Assembly: GCA_030248295.1 (NCBI GenBank) | Contig: JASANH010000449.1 | Span: forward strand, 310,001 to 374,000 | Source of the DNA: Mesodorylaimus sp. YZB2_4 | Lineage: Eukaryota > Nematoda > Enoplea > Dorylaimida > Dorylaimidae | Direction: 5' to 3' | Length of the DNA: 64,000 nt | Part shown: piece by piece, positions 11,781-23,500 of the stretch | Layout: the number at the start of each line of letters is the position of its first letter | How positions within the stretch are numbered: position 1 is the first letter of the stretch | Translations under genes and position numbers: made by a program | The notes under the pieces: model-generated | What the model saw: the letters and a program-made list of their open reading frames with translations, nothing else | The model's database searches: none | What the model was told of the DNA's origin: nothing

Positions 11781-13564
11781 CCTCGCGTGGACGTGCTCCT
11801 AGTGAAGACACGCAGAGGGACACTGGTGGTGTGTGCCGGTCGCAGCAGAGCAATTCTTGGGAGGTTTGCCTGCTGGTTAGCTAGAGGCAAAAACGGGCTT
11901 CGGCCCCCAAAAAATTTTAAATCACATCTAATCAGTGCTAATCTCCATGTCAAAATCAACACCCATGAGCAACCGACTACTGGGTCGTCCTGTCAGCGAT
12001 GACATCATCTCAGACGCCATCAGGCTTAAATTCACCTCACGTGGGTGCTTTTTCTCGTGGCTCTCACTCATCGCTTGGACCCTCCAATAGTCATAAGAAA
12101 TCAGCTGTTGAATGGTGGGATGCTTCCGTTTGGCACCGATCAAGCATACTTATCTAATCCTGCCATGTATCCCTCAAGTTGAACCCCTTTGAAATCTTGT
12201 ATTCTCAGGTAGAAGAGAGGATTCACAGAATCTGATTAGACTGATTTGGGTTTTGCAAGGTTCTGATGGCCAATTTTGTCTGTGTTTTCCTCATGGCTGT
12301 TCAATAAATAAGATTGACACTTAGGGTAAAGTTGGGGCAGAATACGATACATGCTGAGACCAGACTCCCTTCGTCCACCCACTGAAAGCGTGGTGCCCAT
12401 GCTATCGGTAGGCCTAACCCAATTCATATTTTGGGTATCCAAGGATAAGTAGGGGTTCCAAACCCAAATTGAAAGGGCTGCCTTGACTATACCTACAGCA
12501 AGAATTATTCGCTTGCGACATCCTCACTTGTGTGTATACTACATACTTATAACTCCCGGGTCGGATCCCCTTGAAATTCTACCCTTACTTGCATCTATGT
12601 ATAAGGGAACAACAAAGAGACAGCCGCGCGGTGCACCTAATAAAAAACAGCTTAGCGTAAGTTGGACCACAGGAGCCCCGTTGGCCCCATCGAACCAGAA
12701 AACATGCCTAAGCCTGGACAAGCAGCTGTCAACTTCTTTCCATATAAGCCAAATTAGTTACGCGGGCATCAGTAGAAAACACGTCTTTAGACTGATTCAG
12801 AGGGGAAGGAAGGACTGCTGCACGAAACGTCATACATTTTTATTTTCTGTGCATGATTGTGACCTTTCTGATCATTTTTATCCTTTCCACAAACAAAAGT
12901 GCCTTGTAAGGTCCTACATTCTAGTACAAAAGGCCTGCGAACTCCTGCAGCTCCAAAGATAAGACTATGAGGATACTGAAGAGATTCCTGTACACGCTTC
13001 TGTACACGCTCTACTGTACAAACCCCCTTTTGACTCACACTATACAAGGTTATGATTTTTCTGAAAGAGTGTGGGCTTATGAGCCTAGATCGCTTATAAG
13101 TCCTGTAACATTGGGAAATGTCGATGGCTTGCTTCGGAGGAGCATGAGCCACTTATGGACTTGTAGCCTGGTGCAATCTGTTCCAGGTGTAACTCGTAGT
13201 TATTCCAGGCTCAGTATTCATTTAAAGTATTTTACCAGCCATACGCAAGGGACATCACACGGACATATTCTCAGGGAACATACTTATTCAAGAAGTCTTT
13301 TAAAAGGAAGATAATAATAGGCGTCCAGTGCTTTATAGTTACTGTAAATCGACGAGAGATCAGGTCAGAGCTCAGCATTATCTGCTGACATACGATTTCT
13401 CAGTTCCGTTAGTCAGTCTGATATATCGAATTAGACTGGCCGGGGCACTGGGCACTCGAGCGGCCAGGGTCGCCGATCGCGGCAATGATATTATAACTAA
13501 TTTGTGTCCCTTACTTCTGCACAACGTTGTGCCGATCAACCACATGCTCATGTTGACACATAAG

Positions 13565-13714
13565 GCTGACCCCAAGTGAAAAAGTGATTTTTGGGTTGGG
13601 TTCGAGAAAAGGTCAACCTCCACAAACCAAAACCACTCTGCCAAATATCCGACCCAACCCAAAAATCCTAAAATGTTAAGGGTTTTGGGACCCAATGTGA
13701 CCTGTAGCCAGCGG
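13565..13714 (+). repeat. GGGTTGGG-bounded dispersed repeat, copy A
   Basis: About 150 bases matching the reverse complement of 51795-51955 nearly throughout. Shared blocks are CCCAAGTG, TTTTTGGGTTGGGTTCGA, TCAACCTCCACAA, AAACCACTCT and GGGACCCAATGTG. Internal inverted GGGTTGGG/CCCAACCC motifs suggest a small foldback element. No coding capacity. Confidence 0.8.
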
Positions 13715-14176
13715 ATGACACGTGACCTAGGGTGTAGGGCTTGCAATAAAAGTTAGGAGCTGCAACAATTTCACTTGGTTTCGATTCGGATCTTTGATAT
13801 GGGGCTAGCATTGGTACACTATTGGAAAAATACAAAACTAGTTAGCATGAATGCAAACTGGAGAAAGTATGCGCCTCGTTCATTTGACCATTCCAAACCA
13901 GATTGTCACCCTCCAAGACTCCAATAAAAACTTTGTCTCCCAGGGACTTTCAAGTACCACAAAATTTCTTGGCTTTGCTAACTGGCACCCATGGTAGTTA
14001 GGGGTCCACCCTGCGCCCATAATATTTGAGACATCTCAAACTCACAGGCTTCGGCTGCTAATGACTGCCATAGATAGAAAAGGACCACAGAGATGGCTGC
14101 CATACCTGGTCTCCAAGTGACCGAATAAGCCCCAGTCGACTCAACTAGTACTACGAGCACAGCCCAGCTCACTCAC

Positions 14177-14391
14177 CTGACGTATCATTGGCCACCTCGT
14201 CCACGGCAGGCACGCATTGGAAGGATTGGTCGTTCGACTGTAACGTGCTCCCACGCGGACACAACCCGCAGAACTGTTGGCTGTGCAAACAGGCAACGAA
14301 GAGACGCGGTCGACTGGGCACCAAAACGATGGCTTTGACGTGGCTGCACAACGACAACGGACACTCGAGCTCGCCTGAAAACAGACCCACC
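14177..14391 (-). CDS. Candidate secreted cysteine-rich / sema-like exon (speculative)
   Basis: Bounded on the minus strand by a good acceptor (TTTTTACTACAG) and donor (GTGAGT). All three minus frames are open, so frame choice is uncertain. The frame reading CSHVKAIVLVPSRPRLFVAC then QQFCGLC resembles the semaphorin/plexin strand pattern, in which an N(Y/V)xK hydrophobic strand is followed by RL..C and a Cys 7-9 residues later. That frame needs phase 2 entry, whereas the signal-peptide exon at 15614-15767 leaves in phase 1, so an exon between them is missing or the link is wrong. The similarity is recalled, not searched. Confidence 0.28.
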
Positions 14392-15613
14392 CTGTAGTAA
14401 AAAGCAAGTCACCCCTGGAAAGTTATCAAAGGCGCCCCAGGCGCGCAAATTATTCGGAGGGAATGACTATACAACACTCTCTTCTATGTGAAGAATATAA
14501 CTTTACCCCCAAATCAGTCAAAACACCGCTCCAGTTCATGAAATTCACTACGCGGTTTCACATATTCCTCTATCTTCCATCATGAGGGTCTCCAGGCTAA
14601 CCTACCCACATTTGTCCACTAAGTCGTACCCCATACACATGGAAGCTATGTACTTGCGGCAAATTATCTTTGAATCCAAATGGCTACTGGGAGGGGGAAC
14701 TAAACGAGGGGTACTAAAGAAGCATTCGCAGTGCAGTATGTTAGCTGGTGCTGGAAAGTGGTCAAACAACGCTACCTCACTGTCTGCGCACGACCTTACC
14801 CGATTGATTAGCAGGCGGACGGTTAGCCATGGTCATGACTACTCGCGGTTCGTCCAGTTTCGTGACTAAATTCGCTGAAAATGGTAATGAATGGTGAGGG
14901 ATGGGTGAGAATGTGCGACTGGCAATGAGATGGTGAGGCACCCTGTACTAGGATAGTCTGACATCAACTCTTGTCCAGTCAAACCTCGGAGCTCATCCCC
15001 TTCCTTATTTCATCCATTCCTCAAGTCGATATCGACACTGTCCTATCGCTTATCACTATAACAATTTTTGTTGCAGCACATCTCTCATCTCAAAACTGAT
15101 ATTCCTGGATGGCCGTAACAACATCGATCTCTTAGCACTGAAACTGCTGGTTGCAGAACCAGCTTACCGCTAATCACTATTTTTAAACCTATCGCTGTAC
15201 CGCTGTCCTATTTCACTATTCCACATCTGCGAAGCAGCACTAACTATTCGATCCGACCCAGTGACTTATCACTACCAGTCTTCCCTGCTAATTATTGATT
15301 GGAAATTCCCACTTGTTGCCCCGTGGCTAAGGAGTTCAGGTATAGGGGCTCTAACAGGTGCAGACTTCATGTCTGTACTGTCATGCGACTCAAGAACAGG
15401 TATTTCGATTACTGATGACAAGGAAGTGATAAGGAAGCACACATTGTGCGTAGAAAAAAGTGTGCAAATCATCTGGTTCAGGTCCTCATATCCCCTGCGT
15501 AAGTGAGGATTACAGCAATCGCTTATCATTAACCCTGTCCATGATTACCACAAACAGCTGCCAATGCCAATCATGCCTACGGCTTATCACCAACATCGAG
15601 GCATTTCACTTAC
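14392..15613. other. Stretch without a recognised gene
   Basis: No supported exon. Between about 15040 and 15600 the motif CTTATCACTA and near variants recur six or more times at irregular spacing, perhaps a decayed tandem repeat. Confidence 0.4.
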
Positions 15614-15767
15614 CAACCGCGACTGAGGCATCTGATAATTCTATCATATCTCCATCTTCCAATCCATTTCCACTTTTCATTCCATATCCAGCCGCCCTAT
15701 TCCCAAGCCCTGCCGCAATCCAAACGAGCAGAGTAACTGTGAATCCAAACCACAATCGGTGTTTCAT
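15614..15767 (-). CDS. Candidate first exon with signal peptide
   Basis: The ATG at 15767 (minus) opens MKHRLWFGFTVTLLVWIAAG, a typical secretory signal peptide with a small-residue cleavage region. An acidic stretch follows (GLEDGDMIELSDAS) and then a consensus donor GTAAGT after 15614, leaving in phase 1. This makes it a plausible first coding exon of a secreted or membrane gene running leftwards, perhaps joining the candidate exons at 14177-14391 and 10538-10750. Downstream continuation is unproven. Confidence 0.4.
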
Positions 15768-16740
15768 TTCGGAAGGAAGAGCTTCGTGCAGCCAGTGCAG
15801 GGGAGGCAATGAAGGAAGTGGAAGAATGATGGTGTGTTTTCGACCTGTCGTTTAACAGAAGGCACGTTCGTTTTTCCTGGACACACAAGCAAAGGGCTGT
15901 TCTAGAAGAACGAGCAATAAGTAAGGACTAGTCGGTCGAGTGGTGCCAAGAAGAGAAAAGGTAGAATACACAGGACAGAGCCCCCCTAATGAATGATTGA
16001 TAGACAGTCTAGCAATAGATGTCAGGTTCTTATCAGTGACTTTGGTCTGTTGTTGCTATAAACCGTCAGAGCTCATAGTCTGTGGCCCTTCACCCACTGT
16101 TCTAACGTCGAAAAAATCAGGCAGAAACTAATCATGCATACTATTCACATAACCAATGAACATAATCAATAACAGAATATGAGCACCGAAGTCAAGATAT
16201 GACTTCAATGCTTACTGTTAGCATGCAACTGTGCTGTACACCATCAGCAAAGAAATAGCACAGACAATATCGTACCACTGATGAGTCTATGGTCCAGCTT
16301 ACTATGGTCAAGGTGGCACAAGAGAGAGACTATATATTTACCATGAGGCCAACACACCTACCAAAGATAAGATGGTCAATAACAAACACGAACATCACAT
16401 GATGAGATCACAAGCTCATATGGTGCAGAAATGTATTTGTACATACATCTGTCACAAGTACACACCACTGATCACATGATCGGCAAAACAAGCGAGCTTA
16501 CATGCTAACCCGGTGGAATAAAACATAGAAAGCACAAACATGCATCACTGCATCTTCGACTTACCCCAAGCCTGAGGAGCCTAACATAAAAGTCTGTAAT
16601 GATTTGCCTCAATTCACAGACAGAAGAGCTGAGCCAATACGATGCACCACAACCATATGACCACTTCTCACCAGTCGGATCTCATCCTTCAAACCCTGAC
16701 CTGCCGCCACACTAAATCAACCTTGCCACCCAAGGGGTGA
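15768..16740. other. Intergenic stretch without a recognised gene
   Basis: Lies between the candidate signal-peptide exon and the stop codon of the PIG-Z-like gene. It should contain the latter's 3' untranslated region. No open frame of note, no clear repeat. Confidence 0.5.
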
Positions 16741-18879
16741 TCAGAATCGATAGACCCTTAAAGTCATAAATTCATACAGTTGCCTCCACTTATTCTCCAA
16801 ACATGGTATTTCGCACGTCCCCTCACTCCCACTCTTCCCAGGTGTACAAGCAATCAGATGCCAGATGTTGGGAGGCACCTCAGGCGAAAAATGCCAGTAA
16901 TATTTCTTGATCAGCGAAACATTCTTGAAATCGTTTTTCGACCACAGATCACACCTACTAATTGTCGATGGCAAAATAACAAAAACATCAGTGAATTTGG
17001 AACAAGTGTATTTTAGACGACGTTGGAATTTAGCAATTTCCTTTTTCTGATAAGAGAAAACTCTCAATGATTGGTTTTTATCCAATTGATATCCACTAAA
17101 TATGATTTCTGAATGGAACCAAGAAATCGATGGTGATTGATCAACTGCATAGAAGTGATAAGCGAATGTCCTATTACTATTTGACGCTTGTATTCTAAAT
17201 CTGGAATTTTCTAGATTCTTTACAGATTCGTAAAGCGCCCCATTGTACAGCACCCCATAATACAATACACCAAAACAATTCCATACGCACCAAATTGAGA
17301 TCAGTCGTGCTTGCATTCGAATGGAATATTGGGACACGCGTATGACCACGACTAGAATCAATGGAACGAGCAAAGGACACAAATCTTCGACATTCTTGCA
17401 AGGATAGATGCTGAGCGAGATCAATGGGACAACGAAAGATGACAGGAGAAACCAATATCGAGCATTGATGTAGTGCAGTCGGGTCAATACTTCCAGCTGA
17501 AAACATTGTGCAAAATAAAGGAAAGCGCAAAATCCGAATATACCAAATACCAATGGGGTATTTATCAGAATGTGAGAATACCATGGGTGTATCGATTGAT
17601 TAGCCAGACTGCGAAATGTCAGCACCACCTTCAATGAATTCCAAGAAGTGAAAGTTAGATTATTTCTTATGATGTGAAAAATTGGTAAAACTACACCGAG
17701 ATATCGATCAGTTATCCATTGATGTGAGCTTGGCCCCTTCGATTTTGAAGATATCATTGATTTTCCAAATGTTCCAGACTGTTTTATCGAGTCCTTAGTT
17801 CGTCTGCTCGAAATTGTGTCCCCTAATTCTGATTCGAAAGGAGTCGATTCCTGCGATATCGGTCGGTCTGACGATCGGTCGATTATTGCTTCTTGCAACC
17901 TTAGTTCTTCAACTGATGCTTGAAAATGTGCTTCTTCAATGATCGATCCGCCCCAACCAGTTCTCTCAAGAACACCTTTGCCGAGATTATCGATTCTGAG
18001 TGAACCAATTGCTAATGAATCGATAACTGACACGACAAGAATTCCAAATACAGTGCCTAATACAAGATTGCACAATTTTTTGAGGAAAATTCTCCAAAAC
18101 GCTTGATTTCCATCAGTTTGGTTATTTGATAAGAACCATTGGACCAACGGAGCCAAGGCAAAAACGAAGAAATTCAAACGATTCGAGATTCCAAAGGCCA
18201 ATATCAAGCCTAGAATAAAAGCATGCTTGGACAGTTTATTGTTTAAATCGTCGTCATCATCGTGATTTGCTGAACACACGCCGTGAGCGTGACTATGTCC
18301 GTGCCCATGCCCATGTGTGATGGCGGGATGCCCACTATCGCGAAGCTCCCCATTTTGAAACGTAAACGAAGTCGATACGATGACAAAATAAAGAAATAGA
18401 GAAAAAAGGACCGATTCTATGAAACAGCTGCGACTAAAGGTGAAATGGACCCATGGGATGTACGAGGAAGCGTAAAGGAACATGACCAAATTTGGTTTGA
18501 TTCTCCACAATCTTGCTATGCGAAAAATTAGATAATCGATAATCAACGAAGGTACGAATGAAAAAATGCGAACAATGAGAAATGGAGAAATAGATGAAAA
18601 TATACTTTCAAGAAATGGATGAGTTTTCGAATATAGACTAAGCAAAGTAAAGAAAATTGATGAAATTTCCCCAGTTAGAATTGGAAATACATGAGTACGA
18701 GTAATAGTGGAATTAAAAACTGGCCGATCCGAATGATCAGCCTTTTGCCACGGAAATCGAAGATATATTTCGACCAAGCGCGCATACTCGTCCAGTGGAC
18801 GATGACCAGTGAAAAATGGGATTTGAACAAAACGGCAAAAGAGAAGGATTTTGTAAGAAATTAACTGCCAAGAGAACAT
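16741..18879 (-). CDS. PIGZ: GPI mannosyltransferase 4 (PIG-Z/SMP3-like), intronless
   Basis: One uninterrupted frame of 712 residues on the minus strand from the ATG at 18879 (AAAATGTTC) to TGA at 16741. The frame extends upstream to 18936 but begins there with TTG. It is an integral membrane protein with many hydrophobic segments. The GT22 family N-terminal acidic motif (HPDE in relatives) appears as HRPLDEY at about residues 26-32. RTHVFPIL follows, as in the RS(V/I)xFPL block. Later come HPWYSHILINTPLVFGIFGF and WNCFGVLYYGVL, matching PIG-Z landmarks near the C-terminal third. PIG-Z adds the fourth mannose to GPI anchor precursors in the ER lumen, using dolichol-phosphate-mannose. Oddities: the H-x-E-x-R-F block of the family is replaced by PCKNVEDLC ahead of PLLVPLILV, and a His-rich loop (HGHGHGHSHAHG, about residue 190) is followed by DDDDD. 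Other GT22 members (PIG-B, ALG9, ALG12) fit less well. Confidence 0.78.
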   Translation of the reverse strand: MFSWQLISYKILLFCRFVQIPFFTGHRPLDEYARLVEIYLRFPWQKADHSDRPVFNSTITRTHVFPILTGEISSIFFTLLSLYSKTHPFLESIFSSISPFLIVRIFSFVPSLIIDYLIFRIARLWRIKPNLVMFLYASSYIPWVHFTFSRSCFIESVLFSLFLYFVIVSTSFTFQNGELRDSGHPAITHGHGHGHSHAHGVCSANHDDDDDLNNKLSKHAFILGLILAFGISNRLNFFVFALAPLVQWFLSNNQTDGNQAFWRIFLKKLCNLVLGTVFGILVVSVIDSLAIGSLRIDNLGKGVLERTGWGGSIIEEAHFQASVEELRLQEAIIDRSSDRPISQESTPFESELGDTISSRRTKDSIKQSGTFGKSMISSKSKGPSSHQWITDRYLGVVLPIFHIIRNNLTFTSWNSLKVVLTFRSLANQSIHPWYSHILINTPLVFGIFGFCAFLYFAQCFQLEVLTRLHYINARYWFLLSSFVVPLISLSIYPCKNVEDLCPLLVPLILVVVIRVSQYSIRMQARLISIWCVWNCFGVLYYGVLYNGALYESVKNLENSRFRIQASNSNRTFAYHFYAVDQSPSISWFHSEIIFSGYQLDKNQSLRVFSYQKKEIAKFQRRLKYTCSKFTDVFVILPSTISRCDLWSKNDFKNVSLIKKYYWHFSPEVPPNIWHLIACTPGKSGSEGTCEIPCLENKWRQLYEFMTLRVYRF

Positions 18880-20508
18880 TTTCAGTTTTGAGATCTTTAT
18901 TAAAACCTTATAGACTGGCTTTCGGTTTGCTTGCAATTATTTAGCAGCTAAGTTTCCCGCTCGAAGCAAACAGCGTACCGGAAATAGTCGCCAGGGGGCG
19001 CTGTTATCGTCATTTCTGGCGGTTTCCTATTGGCTCAATCGATCGACTGTTTTTGTATAAAAACAAACAGATATCAATTCCCTTTTTTAACGCATGTCCG
19101 CATTTATGTTTGAAACCAACTGTTACAAGATTACTGAACACCAGATACAAAACACACAACATGTTATAACCTTAAGATTGGTGCTGCTGAAGCAAGAAAT
19201 CTGCTGGTTTCGTACACGCTCAAAGCACAGGTAAATAGATCGCTGAAAGCGAACTGGTTGTCTTTCGCGACCATGGATTCTAATTGCCATGAGTTAATGA
19301 CAGACTTCAGGTCATTTGTAGCCAAGGCTCAATTAGGTATGCCAATTTGTGCACCTAACAGCGTTCCCTCATTACTCGAATATTCTTGAAACATTTTGAA
19401 CGTTTTGTTCTTTCGATAAGGAAGACAACCGATTTTTTGCAGCTTCTAGAACGTCCTAGACTGACAATGAAATGAGTGCTGATAGGCAAAGGGGAACATT
19501 GATTGACTGCCGCAAAAATCTATGCTGTAAGAAATTGCTCCTTTGCAAATTGCATAACTCAAATCATAATCCGTGCCGTATTTAAATGCGTTTGAAAACT
19601 GCAATAACTGTTACAATCAGTAATACCAAAAGGATCCTTTTAAACATATAATTTATTTAACCTCAATCTGAAACCATATTTTACTGTCTTTGTCCATTCC
19701 GCGCTGGCCGCATGCTCGAGTGTGCGCGATGTTTTTTTTCATTTTCTTACCTCGTTTCGTTGTGTTGCGTGGTTAGCTCCGTCTACTGTACTTTTCTAGT
19801 CTAGTCATGTGGCTATTTATCATGTGGTACTTTATTAAAAAACCCATCTCTCGCCTTGAAAATCAAAAGGGTCTACTCTATTGGGTTGGACCGTTATTTT
19901 GACGAGCAGTATGGTTCTCGCAATGGAGCCGATACGAAGACGGCGGTTGTTGTGGTCCGGCTATGAAGGAGATGAAGAGGTGCGCGGTCGGTTGGCGTAC
20001 CGACGTCTGTGTAGTCTGCGAAATCGGCCCACGCAATGCACCGTCGATCGTGCCGGTGCCAGACCTAAATATAAAGGGTTTCAATGTTGACGCGAATGTG
20101 CTGGGCGGAGGCCCGTGCGTTGTTTGTCAGAAGCTAACTGATTTCCGCTATTCGTCCCTTCCAGCTAGATGTTAGTTACTATTTTTAGGGATCAACCATC
20201 GACTCGTCAATAGCAGTCTTTTGTACCTTCATTTTTCCACAAATTTTCCTCTTCACCTTTCGTCCACTTGTTTTGCGTTACCTACAATATATAATTTTAT
20301 TATTTTTATCTAAAACCTTGATGCATAAAAAATTAAGTCATAGTCTTTTAACTATCTCGACTTTCCGCTTCGTCTACTGTTTTCTGGGGTGGGTGTACAG
20401 TTATCCGGGGCGGGGCAGGGCAGGTAGTGCGTGTTTCACTTTAGTAGCCAAGGCTAACAATGAATAGGCGAGTATTGTAGGCGCAGGTGGACGGAAAGGT
20501 TTGAATCG
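18880..20508. other. Intergenic region between divergent PIG-Z-like and IRS genes
   Basis: Contains the promoters of both divergently read genes; none recognised. A 55-codon Arg-rich open frame with ATG at 19923 (stop at 20090) could be an upstream open frame of the IRS transcript, but nothing else supports it. AATAAA-like and poly(T) tracts are present. Confidence 0.45.
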
Positions 20509-23500
20509 ATGGCATGTTCTGCTGGCTCGTCGCCCGCTCCTGTCACCGGTTCGATGAGTGCAGTCAGTGGATCGACGAGTAGCCTTGGTCAGCATCAACA
20601 CCATATCCTCAAGATACCCCAAAGCGGCGGCATCGGCTTTGATTTACAAAACAATACGGCCAGCGGAGGCAATATGATGGCTTCGTCTTTATCACCCACA
20701 GATGATATTATTAAAATGGGAATTTTGAGAAAAGGAAAAGTAAGAAATTTCCTAGATTTTAGAATTTTTCCTAAATTGATCTATCTTTGAATTTTCAAAA
20801 AATTTGATCGTTGCTGCCTAAAACGGTTTTATTTTATGTACAAATGTTTCCTTCTTCTGTCGGGGTAAAGATTTGCTATACATTGATCTCTTATCTCACC
20901 TGAAAAGTTGTTTCTGGAAATCATTTGGCATGTTCAACGTTACAACTTTTTTAAATCTTATTGAAATCTTGAATTTTTTTATGAGCTGAAGCTTTTGTGG
21001 ATATTTTCAAAGTTATCGATAAAAGCGTTTTCGAAATGTTTGAAATCCTGATTTTTATTTTGTCGTTAATCTTTTGATTTCCCGATGACAAAATCACTAA
21101 TCTTTGCGGTCCTACTTTTTATAGAAAGGTAAAAAACGTTGGTTCGTGCTTCATCAAGAAACTTATGGAAAACCGGCACGTTTGGATTGTTACGAATCGG
21201 AAAAACATTTTTATAAATACCGATCATCGTCGAGTGGTCAACCGAAATTGAGTGTTCCGATGAAACAATGTTTCAACATTAACAAACGGGTAAGTAAGGC
21301 TAAAATTTATCCTATTAAGCAGTCTGCTTCTTTTTTGAGAATTTCTTGCAGCTTACCATCCCCCTCAAAAAAAATTTACGCAGTCTAGGTTGTGAGGATA
21401 GAAAACTAAGTCTGGAGGAAAGAATAAAGTTGTTTATACCATTCAAATAAAAACGCCCGAGGAAAATTGAAATCGGTTTTACTGCACGTAGTCTTCGTAC
21501 AGGGGCAAAGTTATTTAAGGGGTTTCGTGATTGTCTACGAAATTAGTGTGCGCGTGTTGTGACCTACACATTTTCGTCCAATGTGAATTTACGTTTCGTT
21601 TACTTACCACGATGAGTTGGTGGAAAGCGGAAGAGGCGAGTGTGACTGTATAGCAAGGCCGTCCATCGGCCAACCCTGTTATGGGGGGTTGTCTGTTTCG
21701 GACGGACACGAGATTCGTCCATCTCTCATTCGCGCATGTTATTCTTGAATGTTGTTGATTCGTTCGGGCTTTTGGGGGGGGGGGGTCCGTTTTCCATCCA
21801 ACCTAGACCTAGAGTCAACTTGTTTACGAGATTTTATGCGCGGCGAAGGCGCGCAAGCGAGCGTATATGCTGGAGGCGTGCGCATTTGGGATTGGTCGAT
21901 GCACGTACAACTCGAAAGGAAAATCTCTTTTCGAATAACACATAAAAACGAACTGTTTTTATTGATCCTGAGAAATGCAGTCGAGTAAGGGAAACATACA
22001 TATTCACACTATTCTTACGTAACCTATCATTTTTAGCAATTCTTTTCATTGATTTTTTTCGTAGTCTAGTCGAAAGTGTCTTAAAAATTATATCTACGAT
22101 GTTTGGAGGGATTTTTCAATAGAATATACGTCGTCTCGTGAATTTTTTTCAAAGAGCAGATATGACGACCATAGTTGACGTTAGTTTTTTTTCGACGTCT
22201 GCTCGCTTGACCGGGTGCGAATTCGACGTCATAATTCTCATAGGTAGATAAGAAGAAAGATGAAAAAAATGTCATCAACGACGTAATCAAAGTGGGAAAG
22301 GCGAGACATTTCAATCATAAACCGGATGTATTCATCATTTTCGGGATCGTAATGACTAGAATTTTTGTTGAAATATTTGCCAATATTCACTCACGCTCGT
22401 ATGTATTTCCTGATCCGAGCGAGTTAATTTGACAAACATGCATGATTGTTTCGAATAGCTCGATCGGGTCAACAACTAATTCTCTTAGCCTATGTTTTCA
22501 TCATCCTCGTTGTTTGGATCTTTTTGCCAGTAGATCACGAGGGATTTAAGTGGGGGCTGGAGTGCGAGACAGCTTATGCGTAACGGGCTTCGGGATGAAC
22601 AGGATGGATCGCTGATATTCACTACCAGCGAAATCCTCTCTGAAGAGAATGGGAGGGGGAAGGAACGTTTTCTGCCTCATTTGCTTTAAACGGAAGTCAC
22701 GAGTCTTATTGGTTTGTTGAAAAGGGTATATAGCCATGTTTTTAGTAAGGTTAGGATCTACTAGGGCACGAAAACGTAGGCGGTATTGAATGGAAAAAAA
22801 GGGACTCAAGTTTGTGGGAGAATAGTAGCAAGAAGCGTCCCTAGGCGGAGTTTTCTAGAGCTTAAGGAAGGGGGGGGCTTGTCTGAGTTTATTTTACTGT
22901 TCGTTTTTTGTTTATTACTTTTTTCTATCCTCTTTGCAAATGATTAGAAGAAAATATTTGAACGAAGGCCGATTGGTGAGATGGTTTTTCCGAAGGGGCG
23001 TCGATGTGTTCTAGTATTGACGTCGATAGCGAATACGTAAATGAATGAAAGCTAGAAACGTTGACTGCATTGCGTGCGTGGCGTGGGGGTTTTCGTTCTT
23101 TCAATGAATAGCTTGGTCTGGTTTTCTTGTTTTTACGAATCTGCGTAGTAAGGGAGGGATGTGGATGGCAGACATGAGTCGAGCGTATGAGCTGGACGAC
23201 GATAAAAGTATCTGCTTGCATCAACAACGTAGAACCCGATTTAACTGGTTGAAGGGTGAGAGTGCGATTTTGTCACAATTTGCCCACTGAGACTTGCTGA
23301 CGTCAATTGAAGAAGGGGCGAGGCGAGGGCGAAAACAAGAATCTTTCCCCTATTTACGTTAGACTATGCAATGAGTTGGAAGGTCATCTAATGTGAAGAT
23401 TTGGTGCACATTTTTGGCATGTTTGAATGTAAAGTTTGTACGAAGAAGTTGTGGGCGCGTTGTGAAGCATAACAGGCTAGGTGAGGGCATGAGAAGTTGA

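Larger units (their letters stand above)
10751..14176. other. Repeat-bearing stretch without a recognised gene
   Basis: Holds a tRNA-derived SINE-like unit (about 11488-11780) and one copy of the GGGTTGGG-bounded repeat (13565-13714). It would be intron if the candidate secreted gene is real. The open frames at 12483-12962 and 12967-13314 show no splice support or recognisable similarity. Confidence 0.5.

Noticed and set aside
18880-18936. Upstream start of the PIG-Z-like frame at 18936
   Set aside because: That codon is TTG; the first ATG is at 18879 in a good context.
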